A stretch of DNA of 50,016 nucleotides from Myxococcales bacterium (GTDB taxonomy: Bacteria; Myxococcota_A; Polyangia; Polyangiales; Ga0077539), in assembly GCA_030652255.1 (NCBI GenBank), contig JAUSAZ010000071.1:1-50016 (forward strand), read 5' to 3'. Below the pieces are notes generated by a model that was not told the DNA's origin, ran no database searches, and worked only from the letters and a program-made list of their open reading frames with translations. Shown piece after piece: positions 8,126 through 16,067 of this stretch. Each line of letters opens with the position of its first letter. The stretch's first letter is position 1. A program made the translations under genes and the position numbers.

Positions 8126-8869
8126 ATGACGTCGCCACGTCCGATGGATTGGAAGGTCTCTGTCGTCAAACGAGCGATCGACGTCGTGGGTGCGAGCACC
8201 GCGCTCTGCGTCACCGCGCCGTTGTACCCGGTCATCGCCGCGGCGCTCTACCTCGACAACCCCGGCCCCATCTTCTACTCGCAGGAGCGGGTCGGGCGCA
8301 CGCACCCGACGGCCCCGTGGGAGAACGCGCGGGCGCTCCCCACCTTCCGGATGTGGAAGTTCCGGTCGATGCGCATCGACTCGGAGAAGGACGGGCGGGC
8401 CAAGCTGGCCAGCACCGACGACGACCGTATTACCCGGGTCGGTAAGTTTCTCCGCAAGACCCGGCTCGACGAGATCCCGCAGTTCTTCAACGTGCTCAAG
8501 GGCGACATGTCCATCGTGGGCCCGCGGCCCGAGCGCCCGGAGCTGGTGCGCACGCTCTGCGCGGCCATCCCCATGTTCGAGGAGCGCACGCGCATGGTGC
8601 GGCCGGGCATCACCGGCCTCGCCCAGATCTCCCTCGACTACCTCGGTCGCATGCCCGAAGACTCCGCCATCGCCACGTTGAAGAGCACGCTGCTCAACCC
8701 CTTCAAGCTCGAGGAACTCGAAGGCTCGGTGGCCGACGACATGCGCACCAAGCTCCTCTACGACCTCGCGTACGCCGCGCGCCTGGAAGATTTCTGGGGC
8801 TTCCTGAAGACCGACCTGGAGATCATGCTTCGCACGCCCGCGGTGATGCTGGGCGCGCGCGGTCGCTGA
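8126..8869 (+). CDS. Polyprenyl-phosphate sugar phosphotransferase (exopolysaccharide priming)
   Basis: 247 residues from ATG 8126. Transfers a sugar-1-phosphate from a nucleotide sugar to undecaprenyl phosphate at the inner membrane, starting a repeat unit. It carries the complete bacterial sugar transferase signature: KRAIDVV, an N-terminal hydrophobic segment (about 20-42), PGPIFYSQERVG, FRMWKFRSMR, RKTRLDEIPQFFNVLKG, then MSIVGPRPE. It has only one N-terminal membrane segment, like short WcaJ/PssY-type enzymes. Sequence upstream of 8126 in the same frame lacks family similarity; ATG 8144 is another possible start. A BY-kinase-like gene follows 99 bp downstream, but no other polysaccharide gene is present. 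Confidence 0.88.
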   Translation: MTSPRPMDWKVSVVKRAIDVVGASTALCVTAPLYPVIAAALYLDNPGPIFYSQERVGRTHPTAPWENARALPTFRMWKFRSMRIDSEKDGRAKLASTDDDRITRVGKFLRKTRLDEIPQFFNVLKGDMSIVGPRPERPELVRTLCAAIPMFEERTRMVRPGITGLAQISLDYLGRMPEDSAIATLKSTLLNPFKLEELEGSVADDMRTKLLYDLAYAARLEDFWGFLKTDLEIMLRTPAVMLGARGR

Positions 8870-8884
8870 CCTCTCTTCGGGAGG
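8870..8884 (+). terminator. Short hairpin after the sugar transferase gene
   Basis: CCTCTC-TTC-GGGAGG, six pairs including one G-U, begins immediately after the stop codon. It lacks a T-tract, so it is only a weak terminator candidate. Confidence 0.25.
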
Positions 8885-8907
8885 GCGGTCGGTGCGCCGC
8901 AAGAGGT

Positions 8908-8937
8908 TTGACGCGGAGCAACGTGCCCGCGTAGGGT
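8908..8937 (+). promoter_or_regulatory. Predicted promoter of the BY-kinase-like gene
   Basis: TTGACG (8908-8913), an 18-bp spacer, then TAGGGT (8932-8937). The same TAG-x-x-T hexamer recurs upstream of many starts in this window, which supports reading it as a -10 element. The start codon is 31 bp further on. Confidence 0.45.
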
Positions 8938-8968
8938 TCCGGCTCCGAAACGAGGCAGCGCGTCAACG

Positions 8969-10165
8969 ATGGCCGATCAGTCTTCCCGAAAGCCGCCAGC
9001 GCGGTTTCCGACGATGAACGCGCCGCCCAACCGTGGCGGCCCGGCACCGGTGCGTGACGAGCTGGCAGGGTACTTCTCAGAGCACGGCCCGTCGCCCGCG
9101 CCGGCGCACGAGCTCATCGACTCCGACGCCGCGACGCGGGTCGCTGACTCCGCGTCGCTCTTCCAGGGCAGCGGCTACAACGACGCCTCCGGGGGCTTCC
9201 CCACCAACCCCGGCGGCTGGCAGCCGGTGGGTCACGACTCCTCCGAGGCGATGACCCTCAACGCCGACCAGATGCGGGCGCACCTCCCGCCGATGGAGGG
9301 CTACGGCGAGGCGCGCACCCACCAGTACGGCCCGCAGGGCGGCCTCGACGACTACGGCTACGGCGCGCACGAGTACGCCGTCGACGGCTCGGTGGTCGAC
9401 CCCAACGAGCCCGTTGCGAGCGAGTACGGGATGGTGCCCTTCGGCGAAGGGGCAGAGCGCGAGGCCATCCCCTCGTGGAGCCCGCCCAGCTACTCCATGC
9501 TCCGCATCAACCCCGCGGAGCACGTCGACAACTTCTCGCAAGACCTGGTGCTGCTCTCGCACCCCGACGGCTTCGCGGCGGCGCAGTTTCGCACGCTGCG
9601 CTACCGCCTGGAGCAGGAGCCCGACCTGCAGGTCATCGTGGTGACCTCGGCCCGCGACGGCGACGGCAAGAGCGTGACGGCGGCCAACCTCGCGCTCTCC
9701 CTCGCGGAGGGCGGGCGCATCCAGGTGCTCCTCATCGACGCGTCGCTGCGCAACCCGGCGCAGCACAAGCTCTTCGGCGTCAACGGCGACCTCGGCCTCA
9801 CCAGCGTGCTCGCCGCCCGGCAGAACGACCCGTCGCTGCCGGTCGATGTCATCCGCATCACCGCCAGCCTCAACCTCATGCCCGCGGGCCCCGCCGTCGG
9901 TAGCGCCCACGCCGCCCTCTCCTCCGAGGCCGCGGCGGTGCTCATGGGCCAGCTGCGCCGGGAGTTCCGCTACATCATCGTCGACTCGGCGGCGGTGTTC
10001 GGCACGGCCGAGACGCTCGCCTGGCACGGGCTCATCGACAAGTACATCGTGGTCGCGCGCGCCGGCCGCACCACCACCGAAGACCTCAGCGCCACCTGCG
10101 AGCGCCTCCAGAAGGAGCGCGTCGTGGGCGTCACCTTCCTCGGCCCGAAGATCAAGCGCCGCTAG
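8969..10165 (+). CDS. BY-kinase/CpsD-like P-loop ATPase with a long N-terminal extension
   Basis: 398 residues. The C-terminal half (about 190-398) is the cytoplasmic domain of the bacterial tyrosine kinase/chain-length regulator family: AQFRTLRYRL before the P-loop, Walker A SARDGDGKS (about 227-235), Walker A' VLLIDASLRNP (about 253-263) and a Walker B-like YIIVDSAA (about 335-342). The first 185 residues are low complexity and probably disordered. They hold a tyrosine cluster (Tyr112, 120, 129, 131, 136, 153); the C-terminal Tyr tail usual in this family is absent. No transmembrane helices are present, so it would need a Wzc-like adaptor elsewhere. It follows a priming sugar transferase, which supports a role in exopolysaccharide control. 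It ends in a CTAG shared with the convergent gene's stop. Confidence 0.75.
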   Translation: MADQSSRKPPARFPTMNAPPNRGGPAPVRDELAGYFSEHGPSPAPAHELIDSDAATRVADSASLFQGSGYNDASGGFPTNPGGWQPVGHDSSEAMTLNADQMRAHLPPMEGYGEARTHQYGPQGGLDDYGYGAHEYAVDGSVVDPNEPVASEYGMVPFGEGAEREAIPSWSPPSYSMLRINPAEHVDNFSQDLVLLSHPDGFAAAQFRTLRYRLEQEPDLQVIVVTSARDGDGKSVTAANLALSLAEGGRIQVLLIDASLRNPAQHKLFGVNGDLGLTSVLAARQNDPSLPVDVIRITASLNLMPAGPAVGSAHAALSSEAAAVLMGQLRREFRYIIVDSAAVFGTAETLAWHGLIDKYIVVARAGRTTTEDLSATCERLQKERVVGVTFLGPKIKRR

Positions 10166-10746
10166 GCCAGCAGGTCGCGCGCGCGCTCGCCCTTCGGCGA
10201 GGTGAGCACCTGGCCCAGCGCGAGGATCTCGATGAGCACCGCGCGGTACACCCCCGCGACGGCGTCGAGGTCGACCTCCACCGGGTCGCCGTCCTCGTCG
10301 GGTTCGAGGGCGGCCTCCAGCTGCTCGCGCACGAAGGCCATCAGGTGCGGCTGGCCGATGGCCACCAGGTCGTCGCTCTCCAGCACCTCGTCGGCGGCGC
10401 CGCGGCGGAGCTCTTCGTCCCACTCGAAGGTGGCCTGCACGCTGGCCAGCGCGTCGTCGTCGACCCGGCGCATCCGCGCCCCGAAGGCCCCGCTGAAGGC
10501 GCGGAACACCACGATGGCCAGGAAGTACCCGAGGGCCTGCGCGGTGTCGTCGCGCACCGGCTCGATGACCCCGCGGAGCCAGCGGCCCAGCGGCGGCTGC
10601 GCGCGCTCGAGCGCCGCGAAGGCCTCGAGCACGTGGGCCTCGAGGTCGCCGTCGTCCGAGACCGCCTCGTCGGCGGCGGCGATGGCGTCGGGGGGGACCA
10701 TCGCCCAGGTCGCGATGGGGCGTATCGCCGCGCGGGCCGGCCACAT
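10162..10746 (-). CDS. Protein of unknown function, acidic and helical
   Basis: 194 residues. No family recognised. The sequence is acidic, rich in Ala, Glu, Asp and Leu, and appears mainly alpha-helical. It has one moderately hydrophobic stretch (about 72-92), too weak to call a membrane anchor. An AGAGGG sequence lies about 12 nt before ATG 10746. It begins 7 bp after the small zinc-ribbon-like gene and is the last gene of a three-gene run starting with the CysQ-like phosphatase. Its TAG stop shares bases with the TAG of the convergent BY-kinase-like gene. Confidence 0.65.
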   Translation of the reverse strand: MWPARAAIRPIATWAMVPPDAIAAADEAVSDDGDLEAHVLEAFAALERAQPPLGRWLRGVIEPVRDDTAQALGYFLAIVVFRAFSGAFGARMRRVDDDALASVQATFEWDEELRRGAADEVLESDDLVAIGQPHLMAFVREQLEAALEPDEDGDPVEVDLDAVAGVYRAVLIEILALGQVLTSPKGERARDLLA

Positions 10747-10753
10747 CGCGCGC

Positions 10754-10954
10754 TTAACCCTCTTCCTCTTCGAAGAAGATGCGGTCGAGGGCGGTCATCG
10801 AGATGGCCAGCGCGCAGCGCTCGCACAGCGGCGGCTCTTCCCGCAGCACCTCGTCGCCGCGCACGAAGAGCATCAGCCCGTGGCCCGCGGGCTCGCCCAC
10901 GATCTCGGCGTCGCACGCGTGGCAGGTCAGCGGTCGCTCGAACGGTGAGGTCAC
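10754..10954 (-). CDS. Small double-CxxC protein, probably zinc-binding
   Basis: 66 residues from GTG 10954. Two CxxC knuckles (Cys11/Cys14 and Cys44/Cys47) suggest a four-cysteine zinc site; the C-terminus is a run of Glu. It lies between the CysQ-like phosphatase (41 bp) and an unknown acidic protein (7 bp) on the same strand, so the three are probably co-transcribed. Function is unknown. The frame stays open further upstream, but that extension is Arg/Pro-rich antisense-type sequence over the neighbouring gene, so the short form is preferred. Confidence 0.65.
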   Translation of the reverse strand: MTSPFERPLTCHACDAEIVGEPAGHGLMLFVRGDEVLREEPPLCERCALAISMTALDRIFFEEEEG

Positions 10955-10995
10955 CGCCGCACGATACCACCCGCGGGCCCCGCGGGTAGCGTCGA

Positions 10996-11817
10996 CTACG
11001 CCAGCCGCGCCAGCTCGACGAGGCTGAGCGCGTGCAGGGGCGCGGCGGCCACGACGAGGCCGTCGTCGAGGCCGAGGTGGGCGGTGTCGTACGCGATGGC
11101 GCGGCCGAGGGTGTCGGTGACCAGGGCGCCGGCGCCGCGCGCGATGGCCTCCGGGGCGCAGCCGTCCCAGAGCTTCGGGCCGCGGCCGAAGTGCGCGTAG
11201 AGGTCGCACTCGCCCGTGGCCACCGCGGCGACCTTGAGCCCGACGCTGCCGCGCGCGCGCATGTCCGTGACCCCGAGGGCCTGGGCGAGGGCCGTGACGC
11301 GCGGGTGCGGGTGCGAGCGCGAGCCGATCATGCGGGCGTCGGCAGAGGACGCCGGGGCCGCGCGCACGCTGAGGGCGGTGCGCACGCCGTCGGCGTCGAT
11401 GGACCAGGCGCCCTCGCCGGGCACCCCGACGAGCGCCACGCCCGTGACCGGGACCACCACGACGCCGAGCGCGGCGCGGCCGTCGACGGCGAGGCCCACC
11501 ATCACGCAGAACTCCCCGTTGCGCTGGACGAAGTCCTTGGTGCCGTCGAGGGGGTCGATGAACCAGCAGCGGCCCCCGCGGGCGGCGGCGGCGGACGACT
11601 CGCCCGCGTCGCTCTCCTCGGCGCAGAGGCCGTCGCCCGGGAAGGCCCCGCGCAGCATGTCGACGATGATGGCGTTGGCCTCGCGGTCGGCGGCGGTGAC
11701 GGGGTCGTCGTGGCCCTTCCAGGACACCTCGAAGCCGCCGGCGTACACGGCGCTCACCCGCTCGGCGGCGGCCCGCGCGGCCGCCAGGGCGACGTTGATC
11801 TCTCGGGTGAAAGGCAT
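10996..11817 (-). CDS. Inositol monophosphatase-family phosphatase, CysQ-like
   Basis: 273 residues from ATG 11817. A Mg2+-dependent phosphatase of the FIG superfamily: DPVTAADREAN (about 38-48), the metal-binding Glu pair EES (67-69), WFIDPLDGTKDF (85-96) and a late LWDGCAPEAI matching the conserved WDxxA motif. Best guess is 3'(2'),5'-bisphosphate nucleotidase (CysQ), which recycles PAP from sulfate assimilation, but histidinol-phosphate or inositol-phosphate activity cannot be excluded from sequence. In-frame codons upstream of 11817 look non-coding. First gene of a three-gene run with two small unknown proteins. Confidence 0.82.
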   Translation of the reverse strand: MPFTREINVALAAARAAAERVSAVYAGGFEVSWKGHDDPVTAADREANAIIVDMLRGAFPGDGLCAEESDAGESSAAAARGGRCWFIDPLDGTKDFVQRNGEFCVMVGLAVDGRAALGVVVVPVTGVALVGVPGEGAWSIDADGVRTALSVRAAPASSADARMIGSRSHPHPRVTALAQALGVTDMRARGSVGLKVAAVATGECDLYAHFGRGPKLWDGCAPEAIARGAGALVTDTLGRAIAYDTAHLGLDDGLVVAAAPLHALSLVELARLA

Positions 11818-11902
11818 GGCGCGGGCGAACGTATCACGGTCGGCGACCGGGTTTTCCGGCCGATGGCCTTCTGGTGTAGAAGCCTCCGGACTCGCCGCGA
11901 TC

Positions 11903-11916
11903 GACCCGTGCGGGTC
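11903..11916. repeat. Inverted repeat upstream of the MopE/YfaP-like lipoprotein gene
   Basis: GACCCG-TG-CGGGTC, a perfect 6-bp inverted repeat 22 bp before the start codon in a divergent intergenic region. Possibly an operator or a 5' untranslated hairpin; no further evidence. Confidence 0.3.
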
Positions 11917-11938
11917 AACCATCACAGGAGCGCATCAA

Positions 11939-12568
11939 ATGAAGTATCGGGTTCTCTCGTCGTGTGTCGCTGTCGCGCTGGGCGCGTGGGCTCTCTCGGG
12001 CTGCGTGGTGCGCGGCCAGGGCCGCGTCGGCGTGCAGTCGAACATCACCGTGCCCACGCCGGTGGTGACCGCCCCCACGATCACCGCCAACGTGTCGGTG
12101 CCGACGGGCGTGACGGTGATCCAGCAGCAGTGCATCCAGGGGTCGGCGGAGCAGTGCAACGGCCTCGACGACAACTGCAACGGCGTCATCGACGAGGGCT
12201 GCGGCTACCAGACCGGCAACATCCAGGTCACCGCCGCCTGGAACTCCTCCTCCGACATCGACCTCCACGTCATCGACCCGATGAACGAGGAGATCTACTA
12301 CGCCCACCGCAACAGCTCGTCGGGCGGCGTGCTCGACCGCGACGCCAACGCGGCCTGCAGCGTGGCGCCCCCCACCGTCGAGAACGTCTTCTGGAGCGCG
12401 CAGCCCCCGCCCGGCACCTACCGCATCCGCCTCGTGGCCTACGACATGTGCCGCACCGCCGCGACCCCGGTCACCCTCTCCATCGCCGTCGGCGGGCGCA
12501 TCGTCGGGGCGTACAGCTTCACGTTCACCTACGACCGCCAGGAGTTCGTCCTGCCCTTCACCATCTGA
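11939..12568 (+). CDS. Lipoprotein with MopE-type metal-binding motif and YfaP-like domain
   Basis: 209 residues. A good ACAGGAG ribosome-binding site precedes ATG 11939. Signal peptide with lipobox LSGC (Cys22). A Thr/Val-rich spacer leads to one MopE-type motif, CNGLDDNCNGVIDEGC (about 73-88), a repeat associated with metal binding in MopE-like proteins. Residues about 95-205 resemble the YfaP/DUF2135-type beta domain: SDIDLHVIDP, SSSGGVLDRD, then PPPGTYRIRLVAYD. It is likely a surface or periplasmic lipoprotein; ligand unknown. It ends 7 bp before the convergent Rsm22-like gene. Confidence 0.8.
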   Translation: MKYRVLSSCVAVALGAWALSGCVVRGQGRVGVQSNITVPTPVVTAPTITANVSVPTGVTVIQQQCIQGSAEQCNGLDDNCNGVIDEGCGYQTGNIQVTAAWNSSSDIDLHVIDPMNEEIYYAHRNSSSGGVLDRDANAACSVAPPTVENVFWSAQPPPGTYRIRLVAYDMCRTAATPVTLSIAVGGRIVGAYSFTFTYDRQEFVLPFTI

Positions 12569-12575
12569 CCGCCCG

Positions 12576-13754
12576 CTACGGCCACACCGGGCGCCAGCGC
12601 GCCGGGTCGAGCCGCAGCGCCTTCCCCTCCGACCCCGCCTCCGTCACCCCATCTTCCTCCAGCGCGATGAGCGCCCCGCGCGCCACGTCGCGCAGCCGCG
12701 TCCCCGCCGCGCCCTTCGCCACCCGGTCGAGCTCCACCACCCGCAGGTCGCCGCGCGCCCCGGTGAGGGGGCCGCACCACCACGCCTCGGTCTTGCCCTT
12801 GGTCACCGCCGGGAGCGACACCATCCGCATCGGCGTCGCGGCGGGCATCGCCCCGCGCAGCGTGCGCCCGTCGCGGCGCAGCACCAGGTACGACCAGGTG
12901 AGCCCCTCCCAGCGCAGCCCCGCGGCCTTCGCCACGCCCTGAAGCCACGGCGGCAGCGCCACGTCCGCGAGGTCTTCGTGGCACCAGTCGCGGGCGTCGC
13001 GCAGCATCGGGCACTCCGCCGCGTGCAGGCACGGCGCGAACACCGTCGCCCCCTCGGCCAGCAGGATCGAGCGCGCCACGTGGAGCGCCCGGCTCTCGGC
13101 CCGCGACCCGGGCTCGATCACCACCAGCGCGCCGTCGTCGGCCACGCGCCGCAGCGCCACGCGCAGGAAGGCCGCGACCGCCGCGCCGCGCGCCACCTCG
13201 TCGCCGCGCGCGCGGGTGAACTCCACCGCCGTGAGCCCGGCGAGTACCAGGTCGTGTACTCCGAGGGCGTCGCCCCAGCCGGGCGCGGCGAGGTCGACCA
13301 CGGCGGTGCTCACCGCGGGCGTGGACCCGGGCAGCAGCCCGGCACCGCGGGCGCCGTCGGCCACGCGCCGCAGGATGGCCAGCGCGGCCGGGTCACTGTC
13401 GACCGCGGTGACCGACGCGACCCTCGCGGAGGCCGGGAGCGCGCGCAGGGCCCCGAGGCTGGTGGCCCCGACGCCAGCGCCGAGGTCGAGCACGCGCAGC
13501 GGCCGGTCGGGCAGGGCGTCGGCCCAGGCGAGCTCGCCCACGGCGCGGGCCACCTTCAGCACGTCGCGCGGAAACCAGAACAGCGTGCGCGCCGCCAGCC
13601 CGTCGGCGGGCGCGAGGGCGACGTCTTCGCCGAGGTAGCGCCGCGACTGCCGGGCCACCATCACCGCGAGGGCCTCGAGGGGGACGGCGCGGCCGAGGGC
13701 GCGCTCCAGCACCGGCCCCCACTCCGGCTCGACGGGCTTGAGCCACGCGCTCAT
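12576..13754 (-). CDS. Rsm22/METTL17-like small-subunit ribosome methyltransferase
   Basis: 392 residues. SAM-binding motif VLDLGAGVGATSLG (about 88-101) in a Rossmann methyltransferase fold, with the family-typical sequence APCLHAAECPM and DWCHE. The cysteines 242, 248 and 258 plus Cys327 (WWCGPL) correspond to the four conserved cysteines reported to hold an iron-sulfur cluster in mitochondrial METTL17; that assignment here is by analogy. Family members act in assembly of the small ribosomal subunit. It is divergent from ccmC, 57 bp away. Confidence 0.78.
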   Translation of the reverse strand: MSAWLKPVEPEWGPVLERALGRAVPLEALAVMVARQSRRYLGEDVALAPADGLAARTLFWFPRDVLKVARAVGELAWADALPDRPLRVLDLGAGVGATSLGALRALPASARVASVTAVDSDPAALAILRRVADGARGAGLLPGSTPAVSTAVVDLAAPGWGDALGVHDLVLAGLTAVEFTRARGDEVARGAAVAAFLRVALRRVADDGALVVIEPGSRAESRALHVARSILLAEGATVFAPCLHAAECPMLRDARDWCHEDLADVALPPWLQGVAKAAGLRWEGLTWSYLVLRRDGRTLRGAMPAATPMRMVSLPAVTKGKTEAWWCGPLTGARGDLRVVELDRVAKGAAGTRLRDVARGALIALEEDGVTEAGSEGKALRLDPARWRPVWP

Positions 13755-13811
13755 GGCGTTGCTCCGGGCGATGGTTTGGCGGGGAGGTGGGTGCTAGGGT
13801 CCGCGGCGATC

Positions 13812-14516
13812 ATGCGGTGGCTCTCGGTGCTTTCCATCTTTGCCTTCGGCTGCCTCGCGGTGACCGTGGGTCTTGCCTTCGGGTACGCGCCGGTGGCGCA
13901 GCTCTCGGCGGGGGGTCTCACGCAGAAGATCTTCTATGTCCATGTCCCGAGCGCGTACGTCATGTACATCGGGGTGACCGCCTGCGTGGCGGGTTCGGTG
14001 GGGTACCTCGCGCAGCGTACGCCCGGCTGGGACGCGCTCGCGCAGGCCGGGGCCGAGCTCGGGGTGCTCTTCGCGGGCATCGTGCTCGTGACCGGTCCGC
14101 TCTGGGCGCGCAAGGCCTGGGGCACCTACTGGACCTGGGATCCGCGGCTCACCACCACCCTGCTCGGCGCGCTCATCTTCGTCTCGTACCTCGTGCTGCG
14201 CGGCGGCGCCGGGTCGGGCGAGGCCGAGAAGCGCTTCTCCGCGGCGCTCGCCGTGATGGGCGCGTGCGTGATGCCGGTGATCCACTACAGCGTGCAGCTC
14301 TGGCGGGGGCAGCACCCGACGGTGATCACCTCGCGCGGCGGCGGGCTCGCGCCGGCGATGGCCCACACGCTCACGCTGAGCTTCCTGGCCTTCACGCTGC
14401 TGGCGGCGGTGCTGCTCACCCTGCGCTCGCGGCTCGTGATGCAGCGCTCGAAGCTGGAGGCGCTGCGCACCGACGCGGTGTCGCGCGGACTGTTCGACGG
14501 AGAGGTGGCGGAGTGA
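13812..14516 (+). CDS. ccmC: Heme exporter/handling protein CcmC
   Basis: 234 residues, six predicted membrane helices. Handles heme for cytochrome c maturation in the inner membrane. It has the WWD heme-binding motif WGTYWTWDPR (about 103-112) and flanking His44 (VHVPSA) and His158 (IHYSVQLWR), the usual axial heme ligands. ATG 13812 sits 11 bp after a TAGGGT hexamer. Its TGA overlaps the next gene's ATG by one base. No ccmE, ccmF or ccmA/B is in the window, so other maturation genes must be elsewhere. Confidence 0.93.
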   Translation: MRWLSVLSIFAFGCLAVTVGLAFGYAPVAQLSAGGLTQKIFYVHVPSAYVMYIGVTACVAGSVGYLAQRTPGWDALAQAGAELGVLFAGIVLVTGPLWARKAWGTYWTWDPRLTTTLLGALIFVSYLVLRGGAGSGEAEKRFSAALAVMGACVMPVIHYSVQLWRGQHPTVITSRGGGLAPAMAHTLTLSFLAFTLLAAVLLTLRSRLVMQRSKLEALRTDAVSRGLFDGEVAE

Positions 14517-14833
14517 TGGGCGCGCGGTTTTTACAGAAGTGTGTATTCGTGGGGCTGCTGGTGTCCCTGCTGGCGACCGGGGCCGCGGCGCAGCCGGCGC
14601 CGGCCAACGACGCGGCGGGGCAGCGCTCGATGGCCTTCGAGCCGGGCCTCGGGGAGGCCGCGCAGGAGCGGGTGCCGGGCGGGCGGCTGGTGGCGTTGGC
14701 CTACGGCTTCGTGCTGCTGGCCATCGGCGGGTACGTCGCCTTCGTGGCGCGCAGCGCGGCGAAGCTCGAAGACGACGTCCGGGAGCTGGAGGACGCGCTG
14801 GCGAGCCGCACGGGCGGGGACGATCCGCGGTGA
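14516..14833 (+). CDS. CcmD-like single-helix membrane protein
   Basis: 105 residues. An N-terminal signal-like segment (1-25), a short periplasmic part, one membrane helix (about 58-78) and a charged helical tail (LEDDVRELEDAL). This layout and the position directly after ccmC (ATG overlapping the ccmC TGA) fit a CcmD-family partner of the heme exporter complex, though with a longer N-terminus than the classical 50-70 residue CcmD. Assignment rests mainly on context. Confidence 0.65.
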   Translation: MGARFLQKCVFVGLLVSLLATGAAAQPAPANDAAGQRSMAFEPGLGEAAQERVPGGRLVALAYGFVLLAIGGYVAFVARSAAKLEDDVRELEDALASRTGGDDPR

Positions 14834-14961
14834 TCCCGACGCCCGAGCATGTGGTGTTCATCCCGGGCGTGCTGCTGCTCGGGGTGTTCATCGGGTACAC
14901 GCTGGGCGCGCGGGCGGTGCGCGACGAGGTGCGCCGGCAGCGGGCCCGGGAGAAGCGGTAG
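14830..14961 (+). CDS. 43-residue single-helix membrane peptide in the ccm operon
   Basis: GTG 14830 overlaps the previous gene's TGA by 4 bp (GTGA), implying translational coupling. The product has a hydrophobic segment (about 9-26) followed by a strongly basic tail (RDEVRRQRAREKR), so N-out/C-in orientation is likely. No family recognised. A role in heme handling with CcmC is inferred from the overlap only. Confidence 0.55.
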   Translation: MIPTPEHVVFIPGVLLLGVFIGYTLGARAVRDEVRRQRAREKR

Positions 14962-14997
14962 AGGGGGAGTCGGAGGGGGGGGGGAGGGTGAGGTCGG

Positions 14998-15762
14998 TCA
15001 GGCCATCGCGCGGCGGCCGGTGCGCTGCTCGGCGAAGAGCTTGATGGCGCTCTCGATGGAGTTCTCCAGCGAGTCGACCATGAGGTTGTGCAGCGTGAGG
15101 CTCGGGCCCTTGAGGGCCTCGTAGTACCGCTGCCGCTCGGTCGAGTGGATGATCGCCGGGGGGTAGCCGGCGCGCAGGAGCACGAGGTTCATCCCCAGGC
15201 GCGCCAGCTTGCCGGTGTGCTTGGTGAAGGGGAAGATCTGCATCAGCTTGAAGTGCAGCTTGGACGCGGTGCGCAGGGAGTTGGCCTTGCGGGTCTCCGG
15301 GTCTTGCAACCAGTCGTCGAGCTTCTTCATCTCGCCGGCGATCTTGTCGGGCACGGCGATGTCGTGGAAGTACAGCCGGTGGACGGGGGTCTCCTTGCGC
15401 CAGGTGCCGTCGCGGGCCTCGGCGTCGTCGGGGGAGAGCGTCGACTGGAGGCGCTTCAGGAGCTCGACCGTGATCGGGTGCTTCTTCTTGTTGGCCGCGA
15501 ACTCGCGCGCGAGGTCGATGGAGGCCTTGTGCGCGCGGATCTCGTCGTAGGTCGGGATGAGCGACACGTCGGAGACCACGTCGCGGTCGATGGCGCTCTT
15601 CAGCTCGTGGAAGGAGAGCACCGTGCCCTCGAGGGCCGTGTCGTGGAAGATCCACGACATGTCCAGGCGCTCCTGGAACTGCGCGAGCACGGACTCATCC
15701 TGCGCGGCGAGGTGCTCTTCCAGGACCTTCAGTTTTTCTTCGAGGTTTGCGCGGGTCGCCAT
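14998..15762 (-). CDS. Fic-fold protein with a degenerate active-site motif
   Basis: 254 residues from ATG 15762 (AGGA ribosome-binding site). The N-terminal helix region DTALEG (41-46) resembles the Fic inhibitory motif, and the core FPFTKHTGKLAR (177-188) aligns with the Fic motif HPFxDGNGRxxR. The catalytic His is Phe177, the Asp is Lys181, GN is His182-Thr183, and Arg is Lys185; only the Phe, the second Gly and the last Arg remain. AMP transfer from ATP is therefore unlikely by the standard mechanism. It may be a binding or scaffold protein, or use another chemistry. It is preceded by tRNA-Ala on the same strand and convergent with the ccm operon. Confidence 0.7.
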   Translation of the reverse strand: MATRANLEEKLKVLEEHLAAQDESVLAQFQERLDMSWIFHDTALEGTVLSFHELKSAIDRDVVSDVSLIPTYDEIRAHKASIDLAREFAANKKKHPITVELLKRLQSTLSPDDAEARDGTWRKETPVHRLYFHDIAVPDKIAGEMKKLDDWLQDPETRKANSLRTASKLHFKLMQIFPFTKHTGKLARLGMNLVLLRAGYPPAIIHSTERQRYYEALKGPSLTLHNLMVDSLENSIESAIKLFAEQRTGRRAMA

Positions 15763-15928
15763 GACACATCCTGCGTAAAAGGCCCTTTTTCCCGGAGGAA
15801 GTCGCGATGATGCAGAACGCGCATCGACCGCGCAAGCCCCGGGTGATTGCGTGCCAGCGGCAGATTCTCGGGCCGATCGGGCGCGCACCCTTTGGCGCAG
15901 CGCCCCGATTTTCTCAAGGCCCAAATCG

Positions 15929-15966
15929 CCGAAGGCCGACCCGCGGTGAAGCGAGCCGGCCTTCGG
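15929..15966 (-). terminator. Hairpin downstream of tRNA-Ala
   Basis: A perfect 10-bp inverted repeat, CCGAAGGCCG with CGGCCTTCGG, separated by 18 bases. It lies 14 bp after the tRNA 3' end and should end its transcript. The T-rich run after it is better on the plus strand (TTGTTTTTG), so it may work in both directions. Confidence 0.55.
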
Positions 15967-15979
15967 GACCTTGTTTTTG

Positions 15980-16052
<73 letters not shown>

Positions 16053-16067
16053 GTTTCAGGGACGCGT

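Noticed and set aside
8126..10165. A full exopolysaccharide cluster
   Set aside because: Only the priming transferase and a BY-kinase-like ATPase are present; no flippase, polymerase or glycosyltransferases nearby.
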